The notes under the pieces are model-generated. The model was given only the letters and a program-made list of their open reading frames with translations, had not been told where the DNA came from and did no database searches. DNA of 64,000 bases from Bacillota bacterium (lineage in GTDB: Bacteria; Bacillota; Clostridia; Christensenellales; SZUA-584), in NCBI GenBank assembly GCA_023397655.1, contig JAEWTW010000045.1, positions 7,643-71,642 of the forward strand, written 5' to 3'. Of this stretch, positions 14,979 to 24,031 are shown piece after piece; the first letter of the stretch is position 1, and every line of letters starts with the position of its first letter. The position numbers and the translations under genes were made by a program.

Positions 14979-16148
14979 TCATTGCGCGATTTTGAGTATC
15001 TCGATAATGTCCTTGCTTTGCAGCGGGACGAAGCTGCCCACTGCGTTATTTCCGGTCCGCCTGCAATTATCGGCGATATGCTCATAATGCTGTGGCGTGA
15101 TACCGATTTCAGACAGCGACACCGGCAAACCGATGGAACGGAAGAACGTTTTTATCGCGTCAATTCCGGCCAGCGCAGTTTTCTCCGGATTAAAGTAATC
15201 CATCTCCTTGTTCCAAACCCGCACGGCAAACTGTGCAAAGCGGCTGATATCCTGTTTGTAAACATACCGCATCCACGCAGGGAAAATGATCGCCAGCCCT
15301 GCACCGTGCGCCACATCGTTGATGGCTGACAGCTCATGCTCGATCATGTGCGATGCCCAGTCGCCAACACGTCCGGTTCCCAAAAAGTCGTTATGTGCGA
15401 TGCTGCCCGCCCACATGACCTCGGCGCGCGCATCATAGTTATCAGGCTCCGCCAATACGACGGGAACATTGCCGATAATGGTTTTCAGCGTGGACTCGCA
15501 CAGCCTGTCGGTCAGTTCCACATTGGAAACACGCGTAAAGTACCGCTCCATGATATGCGCCATAATGTCCGACGCGCCGCAGGCCGTCTGAAACGACGGA
15601 AGCGTGCAGGTCAGTTCGGGATTCATCAGCGCAAACTTCGGCCGCAATATCGCGTTATCCACGTGTCTTTTATTGCTGGTATCCAAGTCCGTTATCACGC
15701 TTCCGGTGCTGGACTCGCTGCCTGCAGCGGGAATCGTCAGCACCACACCGATGGGCAGCGCCTCGGTCGGGGTTACGTCTGTGGTATAGAAATCCCACAC
15801 ATCGCCGTCATATACGGTGCCAAGTGCGATCGCCTTGGCCGAATCGATCACGCTGCCGCCGCCCACTGCCAAAATGAAATCCACACCGTTATCGCGGCAA
15901 AGCTGTATGCCCTCACGCACCAGTGACAGGCGCGGGTTGGGCTGAACCCCGCCCAGTTCAATGTAGTCCACGCCTGCGTCCATCAGCGATTTTGACAGCT
16001 GATCGTACAGGCCTGACTTTTTGATATGCCCGCTTCCGTAATGCAGCAGCACCTTACTGCCGTATTTTTGCGTTTCTTTGCCACAAAAAGATTGCACATC
16101 TTTTCCGAATATCATCTCAGTCGGGCATGAAAACCGAAAGTTCTCCAT
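14979..16148 (-). CDS. Iron-containing alcohol dehydrogenase (BdhA/YugJ type)
   Basis: 389 aa, standard for group III alcohol dehydrogenases. GGGSVIDSAKAIA binds the NAD(P) pyrophosphate; TIPAAGSESS and the metal ligands Asp and His in CGASDIMAHIME plus His in HMIEHE and NDVAHGAGLA are in place. It reduces aldehydes such as butyraldehyde with NAD(P)H during fermentation. AAGGAG lies upstream of the ATG. A possible -10 (TATACT, 16193-16188) lies upstream with a poor -35. Rex often controls such genes and rex is present, but no clear Rex site was found here. Confidence 0.95.
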   Translation of the reverse strand: MENFRFSCPTEMIFGKDVQSFCGKETQKYGSKVLLHYGSGHIKKSGLYDQLSKSLMDAGVDYIELGGVQPNPRLSLVREGIQLCRDNGVDFILAVGGGSVIDSAKAIALGTVYDGDVWDFYTTDVTPTEALPIGVVLTIPAAGSESSTGSVITDLDTSNKRHVDNAILRPKFALMNPELTCTLPSFQTACGASDIMAHIMERYFTRVSNVELTDRLCESTLKTIIGNVPVVLAEPDNYDARAEVMWAGSIAHNDFLGTGRVGDWASHMIEHELSAINDVAHGAGLAIIFPAWMRYVYKQDISRFAQFAVRVWNKEMDYFNPEKTALAGIDAIKTFFRSIGLPVSLSEIGITPQHYEHIADNCRRTGNNAVGSFVPLQSKDIIEILKIAQ

Positions 16149-16265
16149 ATTAGATCTCCTTGTTTATCAGAATAAAATCTACGCTTCAGTATAACATCCT
16201 CCAAATCCAAAAAAAAGCGCCAATTGGTTTACAAATGATCATATTGCCTCAATATAGGCTGATGT

Positions 16266-16299
16266 CTGACAATTGAACTGTTTTGAGTGATATTGTCAG
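16266..16299. repeat. 8-bp inverted repeat between adh and the SASP gene
   Basis: CTGACAAT (16266-16273) and ATTGTCAG (16292-16299) are perfectly complementary and separated by 18 bases in the divergent intergenic region. It could be an operator with half-sites about 2.5 helical turns apart; it is too open to be a good terminator. Confidence 0.5.
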
Positions 16300-16383
16300 T
16301 TTATTTTTTAACAACCTGCAGAAAATATCTATGACAAGGTTTTATGAATGTTAAACCAGTCAAAAGAAAGGAGGAAATAAACA

Positions 16384-16602
16384 ATGTCATCTCAGAACAG
16401 AAAATACGGTCCGGATCATCCCTGGACAAAGTTTAAGACTGAATGCGCCGCCGAGGTTGGCCGTGTCCAGTTTTGCAAGGAAAACAACGATGAATATAAA
16501 GGCAATCTGCCCAGCCGTGTGAACGGTGAGCAGGGCGGCCCGATAGGCGGCCAGATGGTTAAGAAAATGATCGAAATGGCAAAGCAGCAAAAAGGTATAT
16601 AA
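16384..16602 (+). CDS. Alpha/beta-type small acid-soluble spore protein, divergent
   Basis: 72 aa. The C-terminal half reads LPSRVNGEQGGPIGGQMVKKMIEM, matching the conserved SRxNGxxGGxIxxxxVxxxI core of DNA-binding SASPs that coat and protect spore DNA. An aligned upstream helix (FKTECAAEVGRV) corresponds to the usual YEIAxEFGV segment, but the GPR protease site E-I/F-A is E-C-A here, and there are two cysteines. GGAGG lies 8 bases before the ATG. Upstream sequence has only a weak resemblance to a sigma-G promoter. It supports endospore formation. Confidence 0.88.
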   Translation: MSSQNRKYGPDHPWTKFKTECAAEVGRVQFCKENNDEYKGNLPSRVNGEQGGPIGGQMVKKMIEMAKQQKGI

Positions 16603-16636
16603 CCTGCCACAGTTTTATATGATCTGTTATGATATA

Positions 16637-16666
16637 CACCTCCTGCAAAAGCAGGAGGTGTTTTTT
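16637..16666 (+). terminator. Terminator after the SASP gene
   Basis: A perfect 10-bp stem (CACCTCCTGC with GCAGGAGGTG, AAAA loop) is followed by six T residues. It lies 4 bases before the end of convergent fliY and may also stop transcripts from that side. Confidence 0.92.
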
Positions 16667-16669
16667 ATA

Positions 16670-17719
16670 TCAGATTTTTGCCTTTTCCGGTGTTGTCAGT
16701 TCAGTGATACGTACACCGTAATTGTCATCAATGACAACCACTTCACCGCGAGCAAAAAGCTTTCCGTTCACCATCACATCCACCATTTCGCCGGCGAGCC
16801 TGTCCAGAACGATGACCGACCCTCTGCCCAGCTCCAGGATTTCCTTAATGCTCTTTTTGCTTTTCCCGAGCAATACTGTGACCTGCAGCGGAACGTCGAT
16901 GATCAGGTCGATGTTGCTTTTGTCAAGGTCCGCGCGCATCATTGAAATATCCGAATCCGCATCATTGAACGACTGATATTTTACTGCTTTGAGCTCTACC
17001 TTTTGTTTATCGCTTTTCTCCGGTATCACTGCCGCTGCCTCCATGGCATAAAGGTCTTTTTGCTGCTTTTCAGCGCGAACCGGCGCTTCAGGGGCTTTTT
17101 TGACCGGCTGGGCCGGCGCCGCATGTCCCGTCAGCGATTCAGCCAGCTTTTTACCAAAGTCAAACGGCAGCAGCTGCATGATGTTGCTGGTGAGCAATCC
17201 GTCAATTTCCAGCCTGAAACTGATGCGGATAAAAACATCCTGGTTATGCCTCTCCTTCTCCACCTCAGCGTCTTCCGGGCTTATTTCCCGCGTGACCGGC
17301 GGAGAAATGTTGACGTGTGTATGCAGTATATCCGCAAGCGCAGTGGATGACGCACCTACCATTTGGTTCATCACCTCACTGATAGCGCTCAGGTAAAGGT
17401 CTTCTACCTGATCGTCACCGCCCAGAAGCACCGATGTGATCAACAGCGCATCGTCTTTTTTCAGCAAGAAAATCGTATCGCCGTCCAGTCCTTGTGTATA
17501 CGAAACCTCTGTAGCTACCACAGGACGCTCATACTCATCCAGATACTCGTTGCCTCTGATGACCGTGACCGTCGGCGTCGTGATGGTGACGCGTTTGTCC
17601 AGCAGTGTAGATAGCGTCGTGGCGGACGTCCCCATACATATATTTCCAATTTCCCCCAGCGCATCTTTTTCCGCCGTCGTCAGCCTTGTGATCTCGCTAT
17701 CGTTCATTATCGACGTCAT
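16670..17719 (-). CDS. fliY: Flagellar switch protein FliY (CheC-like phosphatase plus FliN domain)
   Basis: 349 aa. Two CheC-type phosphatase motifs are intact (LGEIGNICMGTSATTL near residue 20 and ISEVMNQMVGASSTAL near 110, each with the E..N pair), so CheY-P hydrolysis is likely. After a linker with Pro/Ala/Lys, the C-terminal 80 residues are a SpoA/FliN domain (VPLQVTVLLGKSKKSI, RGSVIVLDRLAGE) that builds the C-ring. The ATG at 17719 has GGAGG 9 bases upstream and lies inside fliM by 23 bases. It is the last gene of the fliF block. Confidence 0.96.
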   Translation of the reverse strand: MTSIMNDSEITRLTTAEKDALGEIGNICMGTSATTLSTLLDKRVTITTPTVTVIRGNEYLDEYERPVVATEVSYTQGLDGDTIFLLKKDDALLITSVLLGGDDQVEDLYLSAISEVMNQMVGASSTALADILHTHVNISPPVTREISPEDAEVEKERHNQDVFIRISFRLEIDGLLTSNIMQLLPFDFGKKLAESLTGHAAPAQPVKKAPEAPVRAEKQQKDLYAMEAAAVIPEKSDKQKVELKAVKYQSFNDADSDISMMRADLDKSNIDLIIDVPLQVTVLLGKSKKSIKEILELGRGSVIVLDRLAGEMVDVMVNGKLFARGEVVVIDDNYGVRITELTTPEKAKI

Positions 17720-18704
17720 CGCCTGTTTCCTCCTTGAGAATATCGGTCACCTTCACCGCATAATTTGAGCCGCTCATGCCCACAAAGCCTTTAAATTTGG
17801 GTATGTGCTCAATCTTGACCGTGACCGGCATATTGATGTTATGATTCACCTGAATCACATCGCCCACTTCCGTATTGAGTATATCCTTCACCGTTGCATG
17901 CGTTTCATTAAACACGACATTCAGCGTCAGGTTCACGGTTGAAAGCGCTTTGTTCAGATCCTCGCCCGCCGCTTTCACACTGATGCCGTTCTCGTTGTAC
18001 CAGGAACGCATCACCAGCTTCTTCGCAATAGGCTGCAGCGCTACATGCGGCAGACATATATTAATGATATCAGTTGTCTCTCCAATGCTCACCTTCATCG
18101 TGATAATCGCGATCGGCTCGTTGGAGGATACGATCTGTACATACTGCGAGCTGGTCTCAATCCTCTCCAGATGGGCGCTGACTGTATTGATCTTCTCCCA
18201 TGCTTCGCTCATGTAATTGAGCATGCTTCTGGTGACCCGTTCCATGATCGAAAGCTCAATTTCAGTAAACGGCTTGTCCATTGCCTGTTTTTCACCCATG
18301 CCGCCAAGCAGACGGCTGATTATCTCATACGCTACCGCGGAAGAAATCAAAAACAGCGAGGACCCCTGGAGCGGCGGCATGCTGATGATGGACGCCACCA
18401 CCGGAGACGGCATCGAGTTGCTGAGCTCCGAGAACGTCTGCTCTTCAATGGAAAGCACCTGAACCTCACAAAGCACCCGCAGCATTCCTGAAAGATACGT
18501 GGAAAGGCGGCTGGCAAAATTATCGTAAATAAAATGCAGCGTTCTTATCTGCTCCTTAGAGAACTTGTTCGCGGTTCGAAAATCGTACAGGCGAACTTTC
18601 GCCGGTTCGTTTTCGGGCTCGGCCGTCTCTACCGCCACATCCTTTCCGGATGTCAGGACGCTTAAGAGCTCATCTATTTCATTTTGCGACAGTATGTTGG
18701 CCAA
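17697..18704 (-). CDS. fliM: Flagellar motor switch protein FliM
   Basis: 335 aa. The N-terminal LSQNEIDELLSVL segment is the CheY-P-binding peptide. The middle CheC-like domain (about residues 45-230) and C-terminal SpoA domain (about 255-325) match FliM of Bacillus. It sits in the C-ring between FliG and FliN/FliY and sets rotation direction. The gene overlaps fliY and follows fliL by 28 bases. Confidence 0.97.
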   Translation of the reverse strand: MANILSQNEIDELLSVLTSGKDVAVETAEPENEPAKVRLYDFRTANKFSKEQIRTLHFIYDNFASRLSTYLSGMLRVLCEVQVLSIEEQTFSELSNSMPSPVVASIISMPPLQGSSLFLISSAVAYEIISRLLGGMGEKQAMDKPFTEIELSIMERVTRSMLNYMSEAWEKINTVSAHLERIETSSQYVQIVSSNEPIAIITMKVSIGETTDIINICLPHVALQPIAKKLVMRSWYNENGISVKAAGEDLNKALSTVNLTLNVVFNETHATVKDILNTEVGDVIQVNHNINMPVTVKIEHIPKFKGFVGMSGSNYAVKVTDILKEETGDDVDNER

Positions 18705-18732
18705 GGGTCTCTCCTCACTCCGTCAGTATTCT

Positions 18733-19131
18733 CTACTGAATCACAAAATCATTAAAAAATAGCGTCGTCAGATAATCAATTCCCATTTGCGTTTTCAGAT
18801 TATCAACAATTTCTTTTCTCAGCGCGTCCTGCGAAGAAACATCCCTCAGATCTTCTTCCGTTTTATTGCGCAGTGTAGAAAGTATTATATCACGGATCAC
18901 ATGATTATTCTCAGTCAAATTCTCTGTGACTTCTTCCGTTTTTGTCGATACCACTTCCAGTACGATTGTCACTTTCAGCAAACGCGTGCTGTCCTTGATG
19001 TTCGTGACAAAATAGTCCCCCGGGGTGTAATACGACGTTTCAGCTGGGGGCGGCGGCTGTAGAAACAGGAAGTATACGGCAGCCGCCACGACGACCAGCG
19101 CAATGGCTGCGATGATGATTATTTTTTTCAT
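18733..19131 (-). CDS. fliL: Flagellar basal-body-associated protein FliL
   Basis: 132 aa. One N-terminal membrane helix (about residues 3-22) is followed by a periplasmic-face domain of the FliL/SPFH type ending IDYLTTLFFNDFVIQ, a usual FliL C-terminus. It associates with the stator ring and increases torque. The start overlaps the motB stop by 4 bases. Confidence 0.93.
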   Translation of the reverse strand: MKKIIIIAAIALVVVAAAVYFLFLQPPPPAETSYYTPGDYFVTNIKDSTRLLKVTIVLEVVSTKTEEVTENLTENNHVIRDIILSTLRNKTEEDLRDVSSQDALRKEIVDNLKTQMGIDYLTTLFFNDFVIQ

Positions 19132-19928
19132 TCTGACAATTCCTCCAGAATTCCCTGTATCACAAAGTCAACGCGCCGGTTGTTGGCTTTTCCATCCTCA
19201 GTATCGTTTGTATCCACCGGCCGATACTCGCCGTATCCGATCGGGACTATCTTGGAAGGCGAAATATCCATTATCCCCAGCATATATCTGCGAACGCTGG
19301 TGGCGCGCATCGCCGACAGATCGGAATTATCTCTGTATTTTGCAGAGCTGATCGGCACACTGTCGGTATGCCCTTCCACCCAAATCGTTTCTATCAAGTC
19401 GTCATACTCATCTATGATCTTACTGATTTCCATCAGCATTTCCTTCGCGGCAGGAAGGATATCCACTTTTCCGGAATTGAACAGTGCAGAATCGGTCATT
19501 CGAATGAGTATTGTATCGTGTTCTTTCTGCGCTTTCAGCAGCATTTCCAGATTGTTTGTACGAATATATGTCTTTATATTCTGATACAGCTCTTCAAACC
19601 GGCGTTCCCGCTCCGCCTTGCCCGACTCATCCAATTCGTTGCTGGGTTCCGGAGTCGGCTGCGTGGATTCTTTGGGTACATCCCAACTGGTATCGTTCAC
19701 CGGATCTGTTTCGCTGTGCACCTCTCCCGGATCGATCGATTGGATCGCTACGTAAGGCGTACCGGATAGTGAGCTGACAATCTGCTCCCATTTCTGCGCG
19801 TCTATGGTTGAAAACGAGAACAGCAGCACAAAGAATGTCAGCAGCAGTGTCACCATATCTCCGTATGTATTCATCCAGGCCGGTGCGCCTTCTTCATCAG
19901 GCGGCTGCGGCTTGCGCTTACCTGCCAT
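19128..19928 (-). CDS. motB: Stator protein MotB
   Basis: 266 aa. The single membrane helix (about residues 25-43) begins right after YGDMVTLLL, whose Asp24 is the essential ion-binding residue. An OmpA-like peptidoglycan-binding domain covers about 145-262 (VEGHTDSVPI, NNRRVDFVI). With MotA it forms the ion-driven stator; I cannot decide between H+ and Na+ from sequence alone. It overlaps motA by 11 bases. Confidence 0.96.
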   Translation of the reverse strand: MAGKRKPQPPDEEGAPAWMNTYGDMVTLLLTFFVLLFSFSTIDAQKWEQIVSSLSGTPYVAIQSIDPGEVHSETDPVNDTSWDVPKESTQPTPEPSNELDESGKAERERRFEELYQNIKTYIRTNNLEMLLKAQKEHDTILIRMTDSALFNSGKVDILPAAKEMLMEISKIIDEYDDLIETIWVEGHTDSVPISSAKYRDNSDLSAMRATSVRRYMLGIMDISPSKIVPIGYGEYRPVDTNDTEDGKANNRRVDFVIQGILEELSE

Positions 19929-20730
19929 CCTGCATGATCTCCTTCACTTCCGGATTGGGCTGGGATTCCGTCTGTTTAATATCGCGCCGCGAAATAAACG
20001 CCGTCAGCTTGTCCTTGATGATACGCGGATTTTCTCCGTCCTGTATCGAAAGAAGCCCTTCCATGTACAGTTCCTTTTGCAGCGCCTCGTTATCGCTCTG
20101 AACTTTCAGTTTTTTGGATACCGGCGTAAACACGAGATTCGCCAGTACAACGCCGTAGAATGTCGTGATCAATGCAACAGCCATGCTTGGCCCCAGCGTA
20201 CCGGGATCACTTAAGTTTTTCAGCATGTTGATAAGACCAATCAGCGTTCCGATCATACCATATGCCGGTGCAAACGCCGCCATGCTGTTGATGATGTTCT
20301 GCCCTTGTGAATGACGTTCCTGTATAAACGAGATTTCCGTCTCCAGTATATTCTTGACGAGCTCACCGTCAGCGCCGTCCACAATCAGCATGATACCCTT
20401 TTGCAAAAAGGGATTTTCCACCTCGCCCACAGCATCTTCCAGTGCCAGCAGGCCTTCGCGGCGAGCCACATTGGCCACTTTGATGATCAGCTCGATGTCT
20501 TCGTTCAAATCAATATGCTGCTTTTTAAAGGCCATGGTATATACAGTTTTGAGGGATTTAAGCATTTTTCCCGGGTAGGCAACAATGGTCGAAGCGATCG
20601 TGCCTCCGATCACAACGAACAAGGATGGTAAGTTAAAATATGTACCCAGCTCGCCATCCAACAGGATGGAGATAAGTATGCATGCAAATCCCGCGCTGAT
20701 ACCGATAACCGTTGTTTTTTCCAAAGCCAT
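19918..20730 (-). CDS. motA: Stator protein MotA
   Basis: 270 aa, with four membrane segments (about residues 7-25, 34-52, 150-170 and 180-202) and a large cytoplasmic loop containing EDIELIIKVANVARREGLLAL, the part that contacts FliG. The conserved prolines around the third and fourth helices are present. Together with MotB it forms the stator. The start lies 7 bases after the flbD stop codon. Confidence 0.96.
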   Translation of the reverse strand: MALEKTTVIGISAGFACILISILLDGELGTYFNLPSLFVVIGGTIASTIVAYPGKMLKSLKTVYTMAFKKQHIDLNEDIELIIKVANVARREGLLALEDAVGEVENPFLQKGIMLIVDGADGELVKNILETEISFIQERHSQGQNIINSMAAFAPAYGMIGTLIGLINMLKNLSDPGTLGPSMAVALITTFYGVVLANLVFTPVSKKLKVQSDNEALQKELYMEGLLSIQDGENPRIIKDKLTAFISRRDIKQTESQPNPEVKEIMQDGR

Positions 20731-20737
20731 ACACCTC

Positions 20738-20944
20738 TTATTTGCCGTCAGCCCCGCTGAAGTTTCCGAATATTTTCCTCTTGTACTCTATGATGAGCCT
20801 TTGCAGCTCATTGCAGGATTCCGATACGACGAGCTTGCGACCGGAAGCCATCGACACCACCGTGTTCGGCGTCTCTTCCGCAAACTCTATCAACTCACAG
20901 TTAATGAGGAATTCCTCATTGTTTAAACGATGTACCCTGATCAA
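20738..20944 (-). CDS. flbD: FlbD/SwrD family flagellar protein
   Basis: 68 aa. MIRVHRLNNEEFLINCELI and the TPNTVVSMASGRKLVV segment are typical of FlbD, known as SwrD in B. subtilis, where it raises motor torque for swarming. Its place directly before motA-motB agrees with a stator-related role. A strong GC-rich hairpin separates it from flgE. Confidence 0.92.
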   Translation of the reverse strand: MIRVHRLNNEEFLINCELIEFAEETPNTVVSMASGRKLVVSESCNELQRLIIEYKRKIFGNFSGADGK

Positions 20945-20978
20945 ACTGATTCAATCCTTTCCATCACATCTGCTTAGA

Positions 20979-21005
20979 GCCGGCGCGCTTATCCGGCGCG
21001 CCGGC
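20979..21005 (-). other. GC-only stem-loop between flgE and flbD
   Basis: A perfect 10-bp stem (GCCGGCGCGC with GCGCGCCGGC) encloses a 7-base loop. There is no T run on the minus strand, so it is not a classic terminator. Its position between hook and stator genes suggests an mRNA-stability or attenuation element. Confidence 0.8.
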
Positions 21006-21019
21006 ATCAGCATACGTCG

Positions 21020-21895
21020 TTATCTGACCATGTTCACCAGTTCCTCGAGCATTTCATCCGTTGTGGTGATGATTCTCGAGTTGGCCTGGAAGCCTCTCTG
21101 CGTGGTGATCATATCTGCGAACTGGGCAGTCAAATCCACGTTGGACATTTCCAGCGAGCCCGGATTCAGGCTGCCGCTGCCGCCTTCACCCGGAGTATCA
21201 AAAACCGGGTTGCCCGAGTTGACCGTGGTGCGGTAAGAGTTCTCACCCGTCTTTTCAAGCCCGTTGGGGTTGGCAAACTGCGCCAGTACGATCTGCCCCA
21301 GCACGGTGCTTTGGCTGGTGGCTTCGTCCAGCGCCACCACCTGGCCGTTTGCGCTGATGGACACATCATAGTAAGCGGGATCCACAAAAATTCTCTCCAT
21401 CGTCAAATGTGCACCCGGCGCTCCAGCAGCGCAGACCGCATTGGTGGCATCTCTGTAAACCAGCGCACCGGTGCCATCCACCTCATAGCCCATCACATAG
21501 CTGCCGTTTGAATCCACGAGATAGTTTTGTGAATCCGTATAGAAGTTGCCGGCACGGGTATAGGTATACGAATTGCCGTTCTGAATCACGAAATAGCCGT
21601 CGCCGTCAATCGCGAGATCCAGCGGGTTGCCGGTATACTGTGAGGACGACGGCGTGTTCAGCACGTCGATCGTCGCCAGCTGTACGCCGAGGCCTATTTG
21701 CTGCGGATTGGTGCCGCCTGTTGTGGCGTTGCCCGCCGATGCCGGTGACACCGTCTGGCTGTAGATATCCTGGAATATGACTCGGCTGGCCTTGAAGCCC
21801 ACCGTATTCACGTTCGCGATGTTATTGCCGATCACATCCATCTTGGTCTGGTGATTCTTGAGTCCGGTCACGCCGGAGTATAATGAACGCATCAT
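21020..21895 (-). CDS. flgE: Flagellar hook protein FlgE
   Basis: 291 aa, short for FlgE. It starts MMRSLYSGVTGLKNHQTKMDV with the ANNIANVNT-type rod motif (NNIANVNTVGF) and ends with the FlgE/F/G C-terminal helix SNVDLTAQFADMITTQRGFQANSRI. The middle has the hook/rod beta-domain (LDLAIDGDGYFVI). It follows flgD, as hook genes do. The two start methionines are adjacent; GGAGG lies 10 bases before the first. Confidence 0.93.
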   Translation of the reverse strand: MMRSLYSGVTGLKNHQTKMDVIGNNIANVNTVGFKASRVIFQDIYSQTVSPASAGNATTGGTNPQQIGLGVQLATIDVLNTPSSSQYTGNPLDLAIDGDGYFVIQNGNSYTYTRAGNFYTDSQNYLVDSNGSYVMGYEVDGTGALVYRDATNAVCAAGAPGAHLTMERIFVDPAYYDVSISANGQVVALDEATSQSTVLGQIVLAQFANPNGLEKTGENSYRTTVNSGNPVFDTPGEGGSGSLNPGSLEMSNVDLTAQFADMITTQRGFQANSRIITTTDEMLEELVNMVR

Positions 21896-21912
21896 GTTAA
21901 AGTATCCTCCTG

Positions 21913-22602
21913 TTAAATAATCACTGGTTCAGTATCGGCCGGCAGTTCAGTATCCTCCGCCGGTGTTTCCGTTCCATCGGTCGGCGTTTCAGTGCCGTCG
22001 GCCGATATTTCCGTTATGCTCGAAACCGGGATTTCTTTCCCGTCCACCACTGCGTAAATCACGCCGTCTTTTACCACGATCCGGGACACTTCACCGGTCA
22101 CGGTGGTTTTGGTGCCGTCTTCAGCGGTGACCGTCGCAGTGACCGTACATCCGATCAGTGTGGCGCTTTGCAGTATCTCATCGTCAATACCGCCCCCCAC
22201 TGTGGAGCTGTCCACAACGCCGGCCACGCTCGCCAGATCGTACATTTCACCGCCGATCATCAGATAGTTGACGCCATTTTCCTTGACGACGCCGTCCACC
22301 TTGCCAAATATCAGGTTATCGCCGTCCTGCACATACACGTACTGGCCTATCATGCTGTAAGCCTGACTCGACAGGAAGCTCTGCCCCATCTCCTTGATCT
22401 GCTCCAGCATGGTGAACTGAGCCATTTGCGCCAGAAAATCTTCGTTGCTTGTCGGCGACATCGGATCCTGATTGGCCATCTGCGCTACCAGCAACTTCAG
22501 GAAGTCGTCCTGTCCCAAGCTGCTGCCTGTTGTGCGTGTGCTGTTGTTCAACTCTTCCAGCGTCCGTATGACAGATGCTGAGGTTGTCGCTACGCTAGAC
22601 AT
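21913..22602 (-). CDS. flgD: Flagellar hook capping protein FlgD
   Basis: 229 aa from the ATG at 22602 (AGGAG 8 bases upstream); the open frame extends into fliK but with no start signal. LGQDDFLKLLVAQMANQDP and EDFLAQMAQFTMLEQI are the FlgD N-terminal signature. The middle has a small beta domain. The last 30 residues are an acidic tail with repeats of DGTETP type, which I do not recall in other FlgD proteins. FlgD caps the growing hook while FlgE is added. Confidence 0.94.
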   Translation of the reverse strand: MSSVATTSASVIRTLEELNNSTRTTGSSLGQDDFLKLLVAQMANQDPMSPTSNEDFLAQMAQFTMLEQIKEMGQSFLSSQAYSMIGQYVYVQDGDNLIFGKVDGVVKENGVNYLMIGGEMYDLASVAGVVDSSTVGGGIDDEILQSATLIGCTVTATVTAEDGTKTTVTGEVSRIVVKDGVIYAVVDGKEIPVSSITEISADGTETPTDGTETPAEDTELPADTEPVII

Positions 22603-22618
22603 TTTTAATCTCCTTCCA

Positions 22619-23983
22619 TCAAGCCAGGTATTCCACCGAGCTGCCGCCCAGCATTTCGGAAACAGGCGCTGTCGATTCAAACAGTTCGCTGCCGGAATAC
22701 CGGTCAGCACTCCATCCGAGGTGTCCTTCCCGTCTCTGTCCGTTTCCACCCGCCTGCTGTCCAAACGCTTCGCGTCCGGCTGCCATCGGATCCTGATACG
22801 AAACATCGACGGTAGAGATGACGATGCCTTTTTCCTTGAGCGCGCTCTGGAGCGAACCTGAGTGATCCGAGAACAGCCCCTTTACCGCCGCATCCTCTGT
22901 TTGCACATGCATGCGGACCTCGCCGTTCTCCATCGTGAGCTTGATGCTGACCTTGCCGAGAAAGTCCGGCTTTAATTCCACATCAAACTCGTAGTGCCCC
23001 TCGCTGACGCTGGCTCTTGCCTTATCCACGATGCGGATCACATTATCCCTGACGAAATCCGCCGTCGTTTCCTGCGGGCTCGTTGTTTCAGCCGGCATTT
23101 CCGCCTGCTGCACGTTCACCTTCGCCGACTCCGTACCCATGCTGACTATGGGTTCCGGCGATGTATCCGCCGCCACCGGCATTTCGGCTTTTTCTTCAGT
23201 CCGGGCCTGTTTACCGGCATCTTTTACGGGTGCTTTCACCGATGCTACCTGTACCGTTGCTGCTGCAGACGCGGCTACCGGCATTGTCGCTGCTTCGGCC
23301 GCATCCGACTGCGTTGCTCCCGTTTCAATAACTTCCGCCGGTACCGGCTGCTGCGGTTGGCTCTGCCTTGGTGCGGCATCTATCTGCTGCGTCCGGCTGT
23401 CAACCGTGAGTTTGGACTTGAGCAGCATTGCCGCATCCGGGCCTTCTGCCGGAGCCTCTTTGGCTTCTGCCGTCGGTCCGCTGTTGGTACTCTCGAGGGA
23501 GCCCGAATACTTTTCAGCACCGGCGCTTGCCTGCGGCTGCGCACTCTGCGCCGCTTCGCCGGGCTGTTCATTATTAAGCATCCTTGCAAATTGTCCGGAC
23601 ACCTGCGACTGTTGTGCGGCTGTTGCTTCCGGGCTCTCTGTTGCCCCCGTCTGCAGCTGGCCGGCTTCTGTTGAAGCCTCGCTGATCTCCGTCTGATAAT
23701 CCAGCAATCCGAATCCTTCGAGAATGCCAACAACCTCTTGCGGCACGGCCTGTGCCGAGGGGGTTATAGCCATGCTGTTATCCTGTCCGGGTATGATGAC
23801 TGTCTCCTGCATGACCGCCACCGGCTGTGCTGCCGCCGCGAGGCTCTCCAGTTTCTTTTTAAAGTCGCTGAGTATAGCCTGGGCCGGGTTCTTGCCTGCT
23901 TTGGTCAAACCGCTTGTCATGACACCCTTGTCCGCTGATGAACCAGGCATTTCAATGCCTGCCGTCATAAGACTACAATCCAA
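22619..23983 (-). CDS. fliK: Flagellar hook-length control protein FliK
   Basis: 454 aa. It starts with TTG at 23983: GGAGG lies 9 bases upstream and the nearer ATG is out of frame. A long Ala/Gln/Glu/Pro-rich region (about residues 25-320) acts as the flexible ruler. The Flg_hook domain (about 330-410; HYEFDVELKPDFLGKVSIKL) is the substrate-specificity switch that contacts FlhB. The gene lies between the MotE-like gene and flgD. Confidence 0.92.
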   Translation of the reverse strand: MDCSLMTAGIEMPGSSADKGVMTSGLTKAGKNPAQAILSDFKKKLESLAAAAQPVAVMQETVIIPGQDNSMAITPSAQAVPQEVVGILEGFGLLDYQTEISEASTEAGQLQTGATESPEATAAQQSQVSGQFARMLNNEQPGEAAQSAQPQASAGAEKYSGSLESTNSGPTAEAKEAPAEGPDAAMLLKSKLTVDSRTQQIDAAPRQSQPQQPVPAEVIETGATQSDAAEAATMPVAASAAATVQVASVKAPVKDAGKQARTEEKAEMPVAADTSPEPIVSMGTESAKVNVQQAEMPAETTSPQETTADFVRDNVIRIVDKARASVSEGHYEFDVELKPDFLGKVSIKLTMENGEVRMHVQTEDAAVKGLFSDHSGSLQSALKEKGIVISTVDVSYQDPMAAGREAFGQQAGGNGQRREGHLGWSADRYSGSELFESTAPVSEMLGGSSVEYLA

Positions 23984-24031
23984 ATGCGCATTCCTCCCTT
24001 CTGATCAATCGCATTTCCTCCTTTGCTTTTT

